Source: Echinicola shivajiensis (lineage in GTDB: Bacteria > Bacteroidota > Bacteroidia > Cytophagales > Cyclobacteriaceae). From it: a stretch of DNA of 64,000 nucleotides. Where the stretch lies: positions 310,001-374,000 of the forward strand of contig NZ_JAHHZM010000002.1 in the NCBI RefSeq assembly GCF_018642165.1. The letters run 5' to 3'. A model generated the notes under the pieces. That model made no database searches. It saw nothing but the letters and a program-made list of their open reading frames with translations, and was not told where the DNA came from. The position numbers were made by a program, and so were the translations under genes. Below, one piece after another: positions 45,680 to 54,183 of the stretch (position 1 is the first letter of the stretch; each line of letters opens with the position of its first letter).

Positions 45680-45710
45680 CAAAAATAAAAACTTGAATGG
45701 ATTTTATAAA
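45680..45710 (-). promoter_or_regulatory. Candidate promoter of rsmE
   Basis: The minus strand has TATTTTTG (45680-45687, exact TAnnTTTG) and TTTA 19 bp upstream (45707-45710). It fixes the rsmE start at 45661. Confidence 0.5.
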
Positions 45711-45722
45711 TGGCCAAGAATC

Positions 45723-45756
45723 AAAAAAGCACAAATCATACGATCTGTGCTTTTTT
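45723..45756 (-). terminator. Intrinsic terminator after the DEAD-box helicase gene
   Basis: AAAAAAGCACA and TGTGCTTTTTT form a perfect stem around a 12-nt loop, 29 bp after the helicase stop codon. Confidence 0.85.
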
Positions 45757-45784
45757 AAACCTTAATTAACCTTTATATAATTAC

Positions 45785-47503
45785 TTAACCTTTTGAAAGT
45801 TCCATATTTACAGGTTTTCCTTTGATGGTATTGCTCTTCATTACGTTGATTACGTGAGCAGCATCTTTAGAAGGAACATCTACGAATGAGAAGCTATCAA
45901 AGATGTCGATTCCACCAATCTGTCTTCCTGGAATTCCTGTTTCACCAGCAATGGCACCAACGATATCATTTGGTCTAATTCTGTCTTTTTTACCTAGGTT
46001 TAGGAAAAGTCTTGACATATTGGCTTCTCTTTTTCCTTTTTCACGAGTACCGCCTCTTCTAGCACCTCTTTCAGAACGCTCGAAACGATCTCTTCCGCCT
46101 TTTCTTCCGCCTTTATCAAAACGATCTTTTCCTCTTCCTCTTTCGCCTCTGTCTCTATCTCTACTTAGGTTAAGGTCGAAGTTCATATCAGAAAGCTCTT
46201 CAATTGACTTACCGAATTTCAATTTCACCAATGCAAGTGCAATTTCATCCATAGTAAGCCCTTCAGCCAATAACTGACCTAAAGTAGCTTCAAAGATTTG
46301 GTTATCCTCTTCGTTAGAAATTGCTTCAGACACCTCTTTTACCAATTGATCCTTTTTCTGATCGATCATTTCAGATACAGAAGGAGGAGTCATTTTGGTC
46401 AGGCTTGTTTTGATGTATCTTTCAAGATCTCTTAATCTGAAAATGTCTTTTCTTCCTGTGATGAAAGAAATGGCCATTCCAGAACGACCTGCTCTACCAG
46501 TTCTACCGATTCTGTGTACGTAATATTCTTCGTCCAATGGAAGGTCATAGTTGAAAACAACTTCTACATTGTCAACGTCAATACCTCTGGCAGCAACATC
46601 TGTAGCTACAAGCACTGAGCAATGTCCTTTACGGAACTTGTTCATTACTTTGTCCCTTTGAGCTTGGGAAAGGTCACCGTGAAGTGCTTCAGCCATAATG
46701 CCATTAGCAATTAAGCCTTCAGTTACTTCGTCAGTCACTCTTTTGGTGTTACAGAATACTACACCTAAGTTGAATTGGTGGATATTGATCAATCTAGTGA
46801 TCAATTCCATTTTAAGGTTAGGTTTAACCTCGTAGTATACCTGAGAAATATTTTCTACAGTAAGTTCCTTTTTAAGGATCTTAACGATTTCAGGATTGGT
46901 TTGGAATTTTTTGGTCAAGTCCATAATTGGCTTGGCCATAGTCGCTGAGAAGAAGATGGTCTGACGATCTTCAGGCATTTGACTCAATACCATTTCGATA
47001 TCTTCTCTAAAGCCCATGTCAAGCATCTCATCCGCCTCATCCAAAACAATGGTTTTTACTGTTTCCAGCTTGATATTACCACGTTTCATATGATCCATTA
47101 CCCTGCCAGGGGTACCTACGATGATTTGAACACCTTTTCTCAAGGTTCTGATCTGACGATCAATGGATTCTCCACCATAAATGGCAGTGCTATAAATTCC
47201 TTTTTTGTGTTTGGCAAGCTTGCTGATTTCTCCTTCTACCTGAACAGCTAGTTCCCTAGTCGGGCAAAGGATCAATGCTTGAGGCTTGTTGCTTGATGCG
47301 TCAATCATGTCTACGATAGGAATACCAAAAGAGGCAGTCTTACCGGTTCCTGTCTGTGCTTGGCCGATTACATCACGACCTTCTAGCATAAGAGGAATTG
47401 ATTGAGCTTGAATTTCGGAAGGTTGGGTATAGCCCATATCTTCCACTGCCTGAAGAATTTCTGCTGAAATTCCCAGGTTCGAAAATAATAATTCGTTTTC
47501 CAT
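45785..47503 (-). CDS. DEAD-box ATP-dependent RNA helicase with DbpA-type RNA-binding domain
   Basis: The 572-residue protein has the complete DEAD-box set: Q motif (about 27-37), AQTGTGKT (49-56), PTRELAVQV, TPGRV, DEAD (155-158), SAT and HRIGRTGRAG. A linker leads to an Arg/Gly/Asp/Lys-rich tract (about 445-492) of RGG character and a DbpA-type RRM (about 495-570, IRPNDIVGAIAGETGIPG). It resembles DeaD/CsdA helicases that act in ribosome assembly and cold adaptation. Codon use is biased as in gapA, implying high expression. A strong promoter and a folded 95-nt leader precede it. Confidence 0.95.
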   Translation of the reverse strand: MENELLFSNLGISAEILQAVEDMGYTQPSEIQAQSIPLMLEGRDVIGQAQTGTGKTASFGIPIVDMIDASSNKPQALILCPTRELAVQVEGEISKLAKHKKGIYSTAIYGGESIDRQIRTLRKGVQIIVGTPGRVMDHMKRGNIKLETVKTIVLDEADEMLDMGFREDIEMVLSQMPEDRQTIFFSATMAKPIMDLTKKFQTNPEIVKILKKELTVENISQVYYEVKPNLKMELITRLINIHQFNLGVVFCNTKRVTDEVTEGLIANGIMAEALHGDLSQAQRDKVMNKFRKGHCSVLVATDVAARGIDVDNVEVVFNYDLPLDEEYYVHRIGRTGRAGRSGMAISFITGRKDIFRLRDLERYIKTSLTKMTPPSVSEMIDQKKDQLVKEVSEAISNEEDNQIFEATLGQLLAEGLTMDEIALALVKLKFGKSIEELSDMNFDLNLSRDRDRGERGRGKDRFDKGGRKGGRDRFERSERGARRGGTREKGKREANMSRLFLNLGKKDRIRPNDIVGAIAGETGIPGRQIGGIDIFDSFSFVDVPSKDAAHVINVMKSNTIKGKPVNMELSKG

Positions 47504-47604
47504 GAAATTTACCTTACTCCTGTGCCCTGATTTCCTTTAATACATCCCAAAAGCGACCGAGTAAGGAAACTCACGACTCAGAAAAGTTCTGATTAATTGA
47601 GCTG

Positions 47605-47636
47605 CAAAAGTAGGAGGAATATTTCGATAAAGCAAA
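47605..47636 (-). promoter_or_regulatory. Promoter of the DEAD-box helicase gene
   Basis: The minus strand has TTTG (47633-47636), a 20-bp spacer, and TACTTTTG (47605-47612). This is the best complete match to the Bacteroidota -33/-7 promoter in the window. Confidence 0.65.
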
Positions 47637-47894
47637 TATTTTATGAATATTTGTAAAATAAATATAAAAATAATCCCCTTTTACTAAAGATTTATTTGGT
47701 GGGGATAGCTGTTTGTTGAATGAAATTTATCTAAAATTTTATCTTACCCTTTTAAGTGTGCTGGGCCTTTTTGATTCCATTTTGAGATATAACATTAGAA
47801 TAATATTGTTTCAAGGAAAATTGGCAAAATATTTTTTATCCTTGAAAAGTAATGTGTGGCAGATTTAACCAATAAATTTAAAAGGATCTTAAAT

Positions 47895-47925
47895 AAAAAA
47901 GCGGAATACTTTCGGATCCCGCTTT
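47895..47925 (-). terminator. Intrinsic terminator after citrate synthase
   Basis: AAAGCGG and CCGCTTT form the stem base on the minus strand, followed by TTTTTT, 22 bp after the gltA stop. Confidence 0.8.
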
Positions 47926-47947
47926 ACTAAATATTATCTAATATTAA

Positions 47948-49234
47948 TCATCTATCATTCATAGATACATAAGGTCTTTCATTAGCACCAGTGTAAACCT
48001 GTCTTGGTCTACCGATAGGCTCACCGTTTTCTCTCATTTCTTTCCATTGTGCTATCCAACCTGGAAGTCTACCCAGTGCAAACATTACTGTAAACATATC
48101 AGTAGGGATGCCCAAGGCTCTATAGATAATTCCAGAATAGAAATCTACGTTAGGATAAAGTTTTCTATCCACAAAGTATTGATCTTTAAGTGCAGCAGCT
48201 TCCAATTCCTTGGCAATTTCTAATACGGGATCATTAACGCCTAGTTTAGACAATACATCATCAGCAGCTTTTTTGATGATTTTTGCTCTAGGATCGAAGT
48301 TCTTATAAACTCTATGTCCAAAGCCCATCAATCTGAATGGATCATTCTTGTCTTTAGCTTTTTCCAAGTATTTCTTAGAGTCACCACCATCAGCCTTGAT
48401 CGCCTCAAGCATTTCAATTACTGATTGGTTAGCACCACCGTGTAACGGTCCCCAAAGAGCGTTGATACCTGCTGAGATAGAAGCGTAAATACTTGCTTGA
48501 GAAGATCCAACAATTCTTACAGTTGAAGTAGAGCAGTTTTGTTCGTGATCAGCATGTAGGATAAGTAGCTTGTCCAATGCATTGGCAATAACCGGATCAA
48601 TTTCGAATTTCTCTGAAGGAAGGGAGAACATCATTTTCATGAAGTTAGCACAATAATCCAGGCTATTGTCTGGATAGTTTACTGGGTGTCCCATTTTGTT
48701 CTTGTAAGACCATGCTGCGAAGGTTGGCATTTTCGCCATCAAACGGATGATGCTTAAGTTGATTTCTTCTTTGGTTCTATTAGGATCCAAGGAAGTTGGG
48801 TAGAATGCAGTCAATGAACAAATCAAAGAAGACAAAACACCCATTGGGTGAGCTACAGATGGGAAGCCATCCAACATCTTCTTTATATCTTCATGAACTA
48901 AGGTATGCGTGGTGATTTCTTTAGCGAATTGATCGTATTCTGTCTGTGTCGGTAGCTCGCCGTAAATTAAAAGGTAAGAAACTTCTAAAAAGTTGGAATT
49001 TTCGGCCAGATCTTCAATATTGTAACCTCTGTATCTTAAGATACCTTTTTCGCCATCCAAGAAAGTAATGGCACTTTTGGTAGATCCAGTGTTTTTGAAT
49101 CCAGGATCAAGGGTGATCAATCCTGACTGGCCCCTTAACTTAGCAATCTCAATTGCCTTTTCATTTTCAGTACCTTCTGTAACTGGTAATTCATACTCTT
49201 TACCGTCGAAGGATAACTTAGCTATTTCAGACAT
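47948..49234 (-). CDS. gltA: Citrate synthase (type II)
   Basis: A 428-residue enzyme condensing oxaloacetate and acetyl-CoA at the entry to the TCA cycle. The N-terminal extra beta domain (about 1-55) marks the hexameric, NADH-sensitive type II form. Catalytic residues are seen in LILHADHEQNCSTSTVRIVGS (His), GPLHGGANQSVIEML (His) and NVDFYSGIIYRALG (Asp), and substrate-binding Arg in GFGHRVYKN. Codon use is of the highly expressed type. It is a single-gene unit with a 308 bp upstream gap. Confidence 0.98.
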   Translation of the reverse strand: MSEIAKLSFDGKEYELPVTEGTENEKAIEIAKLRGQSGLITLDPGFKNTGSTKSAITFLDGEKGILRYRGYNIEDLAENSNFLEVSYLLIYGELPTQTEYDQFAKEITTHTLVHEDIKKMLDGFPSVAHPMGVLSSLICSLTAFYPTSLDPNRTKEEINLSIIRLMAKMPTFAAWSYKNKMGHPVNYPDNSLDYCANFMKMMFSLPSEKFEIDPVIANALDKLLILHADHEQNCSTSTVRIVGSSQASIYASISAGINALWGPLHGGANQSVIEMLEAIKADGGDSKKYLEKAKDKNDPFRLMGFGHRVYKNFDPRAKIIKKAADDVLSKLGVNDPVLEIAKELEAAALKDQYFVDRKLYPNVDFYSGIIYRALGIPTDMFTVMFALGRLPGWIAQWKEMRENGEPIGRPRQVYTGANERPYVSMNDR

Positions 49235-49542
49235 AAATTTTACGTTTATCTATTTATGGTTTTGTTCTTATGACAAATCGCTTTTGGCGGCCTTAAGTTA
49301 ATAAAAACAAGGCTTATTATCATAATGAACGGTGTTATTTACATTATTTATAATTAAGTATAATTACTTAATTATTTACTACGTGTTTATGTTGCGCAGA
49401 TTTTGCGCAATTTAAAATTAAACTCCTGAATAAAATCAAATGATTCAGTTGAAAAAAAAACAAATAGTAAAATAAAATCCCATTGTTTGGGATTTGAAAT
49501 TAAAGGAAATAAAAATAGTCCGCTTCAACGGACTATTTTATG
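49235..49542. other. Intergenic region upstream of gltA
   Basis: This 308 bp AT-rich gap should hold the gltA promoter, but I found no exact -7 match. Its left end contains the terminator of the suf operon (49510-49540, the next feature). No gene is seen. Confidence 0.4.
49510..49540 (-). terminator. Intrinsic terminator of the suf operon
   Basis: AAAATAGTCCG and CGGACTATTTT form an 11-bp stem with a 6-nt loop directly after the bacilliredoxin stop codon. It is the first clear terminator after sufB. Confidence 0.85.
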
Positions 49543-49962
49543 TTATTTGCAAAAGTGCTCAAATACTTCGACTAGGTGTTCGCCAATGATTTGGGCATTT
49601 CTACCTTCAATATGGTGTCTTTCGATAAAATGTACCAATTCACCATCCTTAAATAAAGCCATTGCTGGAGAAGATGGAGGATAGGGTAAACACATTTCTC
49701 TCACTTTATTAACCGCTTCAGTGTCATTTCCGGCAAATACAGTGGCCAGGTTGCTTGGTTTAGCGGCAGATTTATCCAAGGCATATACAACACCAGGTCT
49801 GGCTGCACCTGCAGCACATCCACACACGGAATTAACAACAATGAATGTTGTGCCTTTGTGGTCCTTAAGATGATTTTCTACGTCTTCAGCAGTTTTGAAT
49901 TCTTGAAAACCTACTTCAGTTAACTCAGCACGCATAGGTGCTACTAATTCTTCTGGGTACAT
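49543..49962 (-). CDS. BrxA/BrxB family bacilliredoxin
   Basis: A 139-residue thioredoxin-fold protein of the YphP/YqiW (DUF1094) family, with the active site CGC in VNSVCGCAAGAARPGVV instead of CxxC. Further family marks are MYPEELVAPMRAELTEVGF at the N-terminus and PPSSPAMALFKDGELVHFIERHHIEGR. In Firmicutes these proteins remove bacillithiol from oxidised proteins. Its position as last gene of the suf operon suggests thiol protection or repair of Fe-S assembly components. Spacing to the DUF59 gene is 22 bp. Bacillithiol genes are not visible in this window. Confidence 0.93.
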   Translation of the reverse strand: MYPEELVAPMRAELTEVGFQEFKTAEDVENHLKDHKGTTFIVVNSVCGCAAGAARPGVVYALDKSAAKPSNLATVFAGNDTEAVNKVREMCLPYPPSSPAMALFKDGELVHFIERHHIEGRNAQIIGEHLVEVFEHFCK

Positions 49963-49984
49963 ATATTAAGTATTTAAATTATTC

Positions 49985-50329
49985 TTATAAAAAGCCAAGC
50001 TCCAATTTGGCAGCTTCGGACATCATGTCCTGGGAGTAGGGGGGATCAAAGGTCAATTCGACCTCAACATCATTGATGCCTTGTATTTGCTGGATCCTGT
50101 CTTTCACTTCTGAAGGAATAGCTTCTGCAGAAGGACAATTAGGCGATGTTAGGGTCATCAATACGTACACATTGTTTACAGGATACACGCTGATTTCATA
50201 AATCAATCCCAACTCGTATACATCTACTGGTATTTCTGGGTCGTATACCAATTTAATGGCCTGTACTACCTTGTCCCTGAGATCAGGAACATTTACCTTT
50301 TCTTGATCCGTTTTAGTTTCTTCAGCCAT
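49985..50329 (-). CDS. DUF59/MIP18 family Fe-S assembly protein (SufT-like)
   Basis: A 114-residue protein with the DUF59 signature: VYDPEIPVDVYELGLIYEISV, then LTSPNCPSAEAIPSEV with the conserved cysteine, and VELTFDPPYSQDMMSEAAKLELG. Relatives (SufT, human MIP18/CIAO2) help deliver Fe-S clusters to apoproteins. It lies 4 bp after sufE in the suf operon, which supports that role. Length is standard. Confidence 0.93.
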   Translation of the reverse strand: MAEETKTDQEKVNVPDLRDKVVQAIKLVYDPEIPVDVYELGLIYEISVYPVNNVYVLMTLTSPNCPSAEAIPSEVKDRIQQIQGINDVEVELTFDPPYSQDMMSEAAKLELGFL

Positions 50330-50333
50330 ATAG

Positions 50334-50765
50334 CTAAACGTTTAATTTTGATTGATATGCCAATGCATATAGTTTCATCTGTTTGATCATGGCCGCCAAG
50401 CCATTGGATCTTTGGGATCCAAGAATATTGCCCATGCCTATTTTCTCAATAAAATACAGATCAGCATTGACGATTTCTTTTGGGCTTCTATCGGAAAGTA
50501 CTCTTATCAAAAGACTGATAAGCCCCTTAGTAATATCAGTATTGGAGTCAGCCTTGAAAATGACTTTTCCATCTTTTTCCTCTGTAGTAAGCCATACTTT
50601 TGATTGACAGCCTTTGATGAGGTTTTCATCTAATCGAGCCTCTTCTGGGTAATCAGTCAATTTATTTCCCAGCTCCATAATATAAAATATGGTGGATTCT
50701 CTGTCTCCCTCAAGTATAGTGAATTCGTCTATTATTTCTTCCTGAACGTGCTTTATATCAGTCAT
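50334..50765 (-). CDS. sufE: SufE family cysteine desulfuration protein
   Basis: A 143-residue sulfur-acceptor protein that takes persulfide from SufS and hands it to SufBCD. The active-site cysteine is in LIKGCQSKVWLTTE; the LxDYPEEARLDENLIKGCQS region matches the family. It overlaps the sufS gene by 4 bp (ATGA), showing translational coupling of the desulfurase and its acceptor. Confidence 0.95.
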   Translation of the reverse strand: MTDIKHVQEEIIDEFTILEGDRESTIFYIMELGNKLTDYPEEARLDENLIKGCQSKVWLTTEEKDGKVIFKADSNTDITKGLISLLIRVLSDRSPKEIVNADLYFIEKIGMGNILGSQRSNGLAAMIKQMKLYALAYQSKLNV

Positions 50766-51985
50766 TTATTCTTTAATTTGGCGATCTTGCTTACGCTTTC
50801 TACCAGCCTATCTACCTCTTCTTTGGTGTTATAAACAGAAAATGAAGCCCTAACAGTTCCCTCAAGATTAAATCGATTCATCAATGGCTGCGTACAGTGA
50901 TGCCCTGTCCTTACTGCAATGCCTGAAGCATCGAGCATCATTCCAACATCGAAAGGATGCATGCCATTAATCAGAAAGGATAAAACGCTCACTTTTTTAT
51001 CTGCTGTACCTATTGGGATGAATCCCTTTATACTTGAAAGCCTTTCAGCTGCATAGGAGAGCAAAATTTCCTCATGTGCTCTAATATTAGCTTTACCAAG
51101 TTCGTTGACAAACTCAATAGCTTTTTGGAACGCTATCACGTCTGCAATATTAGGGGTTCCTGCTTCAAATTTAAAAGGAATTTCATTATAGGTGGTTTTT
51201 TCAAAAGTAACCTCCTTGATCATTTCTCCACCACCTTGGTAAGGAGGCATTGCTTCGAGAACTTCCCTTTTACCATAAAGCACTCCCAAGCCTGTCGGAC
51301 CGTAAATCTTATGGGCAGACATAACAAAGAAATCACAATCCAAGGTCTGTACATCTATGTCAAGATGGGCCGATGATTGTGCTCCATCTATCAATACCCT
51401 AGCTCCAAACTGATGGGCTTTGGTAATGATTTCCTCGATAGGGTTGATAGTTCCTAGTGCATTGGAAGCGTGAACCACCGAAACCAGTTTGGTCCTTTCA
51501 GTGAGCAGCTTGTCAAATTCATCCATTAGGATTTCGCCCTTGTCATTGATAGGGATAACTTTTAAAATAGCTCCTTTTTCCTCACAGAGCATCTGCCAGG
51601 GCACTATATTGGAGTGATGTTCTAAGTTGGAAATGATGATTTCATCTCCCTCTTTTATGAATTTTCTACCAAATGTTGATGCCACTAGGTTAATCCCTTC
51701 AGTGGTACCTTTGGTGAAAATGATTTCTTCTTCTTCCTTAGCATTAAGGAATTCGCGTACCGCAGCACGGGTTTTTTCATAGGTCCTGGTGGCCCTGTCC
51801 GCTAAAGTATGCGCTCCTCTATGGATATTGGAGTTGTCATGGGTATAATAAGAAGACAATGCCTCCAGTACCACCTTTGGTTTTTGGGTGGTGGCGGCAT
51901 TGTCTAAATAGATTAGAGGCTTTCCGTTGACCTCTTGGTCAAGGACCGGAAATTGCCCCCGGATATTTTGGATGTCCAAAGTCAT
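50762..51985 (-). CDS. sufS: Cysteine desulfurase SufS
   Basis: A 407-residue PLP enzyme releasing sulfur from L-cysteine. The PLP lysine is in FFVMSAHKIYGPTGLG, the active-site cysteine in VRTGHHCTQPLMNRF, and the N-terminal YLDNAATTQKP is typical. The short RTGHHC loop identifies the group II SufS type rather than IscS. It starts 10 bp after the sufD stop and overlaps sufE by 4 bp. Confidence 0.97.
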   Translation of the reverse strand: MTLDIQNIRGQFPVLDQEVNGKPLIYLDNAATTQKPKVVLEALSSYYTHDNSNIHRGAHTLADRATRTYEKTRAAVREFLNAKEEEEIIFTKGTTEGINLVASTFGRKFIKEGDEIIISNLEHHSNIVPWQMLCEEKGAILKVIPINDKGEILMDEFDKLLTERTKLVSVVHASNALGTINPIEEIITKAHQFGARVLIDGAQSSAHLDIDVQTLDCDFFVMSAHKIYGPTGLGVLYGKREVLEAMPPYQGGGEMIKEVTFEKTTYNEIPFKFEAGTPNIADVIAFQKAIEFVNELGKANIRAHEEILLSYAAERLSSIKGFIPIGTADKKVSVLSFLINGMHPFDVGMMLDASGIAVRTGHHCTQPLMNRFNLEGTVRASFSVYNTKEEVDRLVESVSKIAKLKNK

Positions 51986-51995
51986 GAAAGGTATT

Positions 51996-53288
51996 TTATA
52001 AATTCCCTAATCTTTCTTGAACAAGAGAAATGCAATATTCCTTGAAAGCTTCGATTTTAATATGGTCTAATATTTCACCGGCAAAGGCATAAAGCAGTAG
52101 TCCTCTCGCTTCTTCTTTTCCGATTCCTCTTGCCTGAAGATAGAAAAGCGCCTCCTCGTCCAATTGGCCTGTTGTACAGCCATGTGAACACTTTACATCA
52201 TCTGCCCAGATTTCCAATTGTGGCTTGGTATTAATAATAGCATCATCTGAAAGCAAAATATTATTGTTTTGCTGGAAGGCATTTGTTTTTTGCGCATCCT
52301 GCCTTACAAATATTTTACCGTTGAAAACTCCTCTGGATTTATCCCCAAGGATGCCTTTATAAAGCTCATTGGAGTCTGCATGTGGCATTGTATGATCCAC
52401 ATTAGTATGGTTATCTACATGGCTATTACCATTCAATAGATAAAGTCCATACATATTTCCTTCACATCCACTGTCCAGAAGATTCAAACTCAGGTTGTTC
52501 CTGATCATGTCTCCCTGTAGGGATAGGGTGAAAGCTGAGAAAGTGGCATCTCTATGGATGTCCGTCACAAAGTTGTTGACTTCAATGGCAGCCTTACTTT
52601 CATTCTGGATCTTATAGTAATGTAAGTGGCTATTGTCACTAACTTTTACTTCAGAGACAGAATTCAAGAAGTAAACAGCTTCATCCAGACTGATTATCTT
52701 TTCAATAAAGGTAGCTTCAGTATTAGCCTCTGCATCAATATAAAATCTTGGGCTTATAACCTGACCTTCATTTGCCTGATTGAAATACAGGATCAGGATT
52801 GGTTTTTCCACAACCTTGCCTTTAGCAATATGGATATAGGTTCCGCATCCAAAATTTGCTGTGTTTAAAGCAGTAAATGGGTCTTTTTCTACCTTGGCTA
52901 TTTTACCGATCTTTTGAGCCTCTTCAGTGCTTAAATCTGCAAAGCTTTTAAGGGAGTAGTTATCTTCGGAAAATGAAGATAATTCAAGGTCTAGTTGCCC
53001 GTTATTGATTACCAACAAATGAGCATCAAGGTCTGCAATCAATTCAGCCTTAACTTGCTCAGTGCTGATATTAACTTTGGTAGCTGCTTTAAAGTTGGAA
53101 ATATTTGTTTCCAGCTTTTTGCTCAAATGCGTGAATTTATATTCCTCTGCTTTTTGGGCTGGAAGTCCTTCTTTTTTTAGGAAATCGATACCTTCTTGCT
53201 GTAAGTCAACCAAGTTTTTAGCTTTGGTTGAAAGGGCAGCTTCAAGGAAAGATTCCGTGATTTTATTTTTGGTTAGTGTAGTCATCAA
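51996..53288 (-). CDS. sufD: Fe-S cluster assembly protein SufD
   Basis: A 430-residue subunit of the SufBC2D scaffold. The N-terminal helical part (about 1-100) is followed by the right-handed beta helix and the conserved C-terminal region NTKPQLEIWADDVKCSHGCTTGQLDEEALFYLQARGI with the Cys and His residues of the SufD/SufB interface. Like sufB it belongs to the UPF0051 family. It lies 36 bp after sufC and 10 bp before sufS. Confidence 0.96.
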   Translation of the reverse strand: MMTTLTKNKITESFLEAALSTKAKNLVDLQQEGIDFLKKEGLPAQKAEEYKFTHLSKKLETNISNFKAATKVNISTEQVKAELIADLDAHLLVINNGQLDLELSSFSEDNYSLKSFADLSTEEAQKIGKIAKVEKDPFTALNTANFGCGTYIHIAKGKVVEKPILILYFNQANEGQVISPRFYIDAEANTEATFIEKIISLDEAVYFLNSVSEVKVSDNSHLHYYKIQNESKAAIEVNNFVTDIHRDATFSAFTLSLQGDMIRNNLSLNLLDSGCEGNMYGLYLLNGNSHVDNHTNVDHTMPHADSNELYKGILGDKSRGVFNGKIFVRQDAQKTNAFQQNNNILLSDDAIINTKPQLEIWADDVKCSHGCTTGQLDEEALFYLQARGIGKEEARGLLLYAFAGEILDHIKIEAFKEYCISLVQERLGNL

Positions 53289-53324
53289 TTAAGAAATAAG
53301 AGGTTTGACAATGGGATAATTAGA

Positions 53325-54086
53325 TTAGACAGAAGCTCCGTCTACATCTTCTTTGATCCAGTCATATCCTTTTTCTTCTAGATCCAATGCCAGTTCTTTA
53401 GATCCGGATTTAACGATTCTTCCTTTATAAAGTACGTGTACAAAATCAGGAACAATATAATCCAACAAACGCTGGTAGTGAGTAACTACTATAGTAGCAT
53501 TTTCTGGAGATTTCAATTGGTTTACACCATTGGAAACAATTCTCAAGGCATCGATATCCAAACCTGAATCTGTTTCATCCAAGATGGATAGGGCAGGCTC
53601 AAGCATGGCCATTTGGAAGATTTCGTTTCTTTTCTTTTCCCCACCAGAGAAACCTTCATTCAAGGCCCTGCTCATCAGCTTCTGGTCGATTTCAACCAAC
53701 TTCATTTTCTCCTTCATCAATGAAAGAAACTTTACGGCATCAAGTGCTTCCTGACCTCTGTATTCTCTTACTTGGTTAACAGCAGTTCTAAGGAAGTTGG
53801 TGGTGCTTACACCTGGGATTTCCACTGGGTACTGGAAAGCCAAGAAGACACCTTCTCTAGCTCTATCCTCTGGGCTTAGGTCCAAAAGGTCTTTGCCATT
53901 GAACGTAACCTCTCCTTCAGTAACCTCATATTCTTCTCTTCCCGCCAAAACAGAAGCCAAAGTAGATTTACCAGAACCATTAGGTCCCATGATAGCATGT
54001 ACTTCTCCTGCTTTGATCTCTAGATTGATTCCTTTAAGGATAGGAGTACCTTCAATTGATGCGTGTAAATTTTTTATCGATAACAT
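53325..54086 (-). CDS. sufC: Fe-S assembly ATPase SufC
   Basis: A 253-residue ABC-type ATPase energising the SufBCD scaffold. Walker A is IMGPNGSGKSTLASVLAG, the signature is FSGGEKKRNEI and Walker B is LSILDETDSGLD; the Q-loop AFQYPVEIPGV and the switch His in VTHYQRLL are also present. These strings are SufC-specific rather than those of a transporter. It is separated from sufB by 97 bp. Confidence 0.97.
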   Translation of the reverse strand: MLSIKNLHASIEGTPILKGINLEIKAGEVHAIMGPNGSGKSTLASVLAGREEYEVTEGEVTFNGKDLLDLSPEDRAREGVFLAFQYPVEIPGVSTTNFLRTAVNQVREYRGQEALDAVKFLSLMKEKMKLVEIDQKLMSRALNEGFSGGEKKRNEIFQMAMLEPALSILDETDSGLDIDALRIVSNGVNQLKSPENATIVVTHYQRLLDYIVPDFVHVLYKGRIVKSGSKELALDLEEKGYDWIKEDVDGASV

Positions 54087-54183
54087 GATATGTACTATTT
54101 CTTTTTTCAGTATTCGGTAATAATAAGTGAGGGGAGATCTAAACGAACTCCATCACCATAATTATTAAAGATTTGTATGTGGA

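Larger units (their letters stand above)
47504..47947. other. Intergenic region with leader of the helicase gene
   Basis: Of this 444 bp gap, the part 47504-47598 is the predicted 5' leader of the helicase mRNA. It contains an 8-bp perfect inverted repeat CCTTACTC (47512-47519) / GAGTAAGG (47559-47566) whose proximal arm ends 8 nt before the ATG. The rest, up to the citrate synthase terminator at 47895, is AT-rich and shows no gene. Confidence 0.5.

Noticed and set aside
45662-45682. Upstream ATG of rsmE
   Set aside because: It coincides with the -7 promoter element, so it would not be in the transcript.
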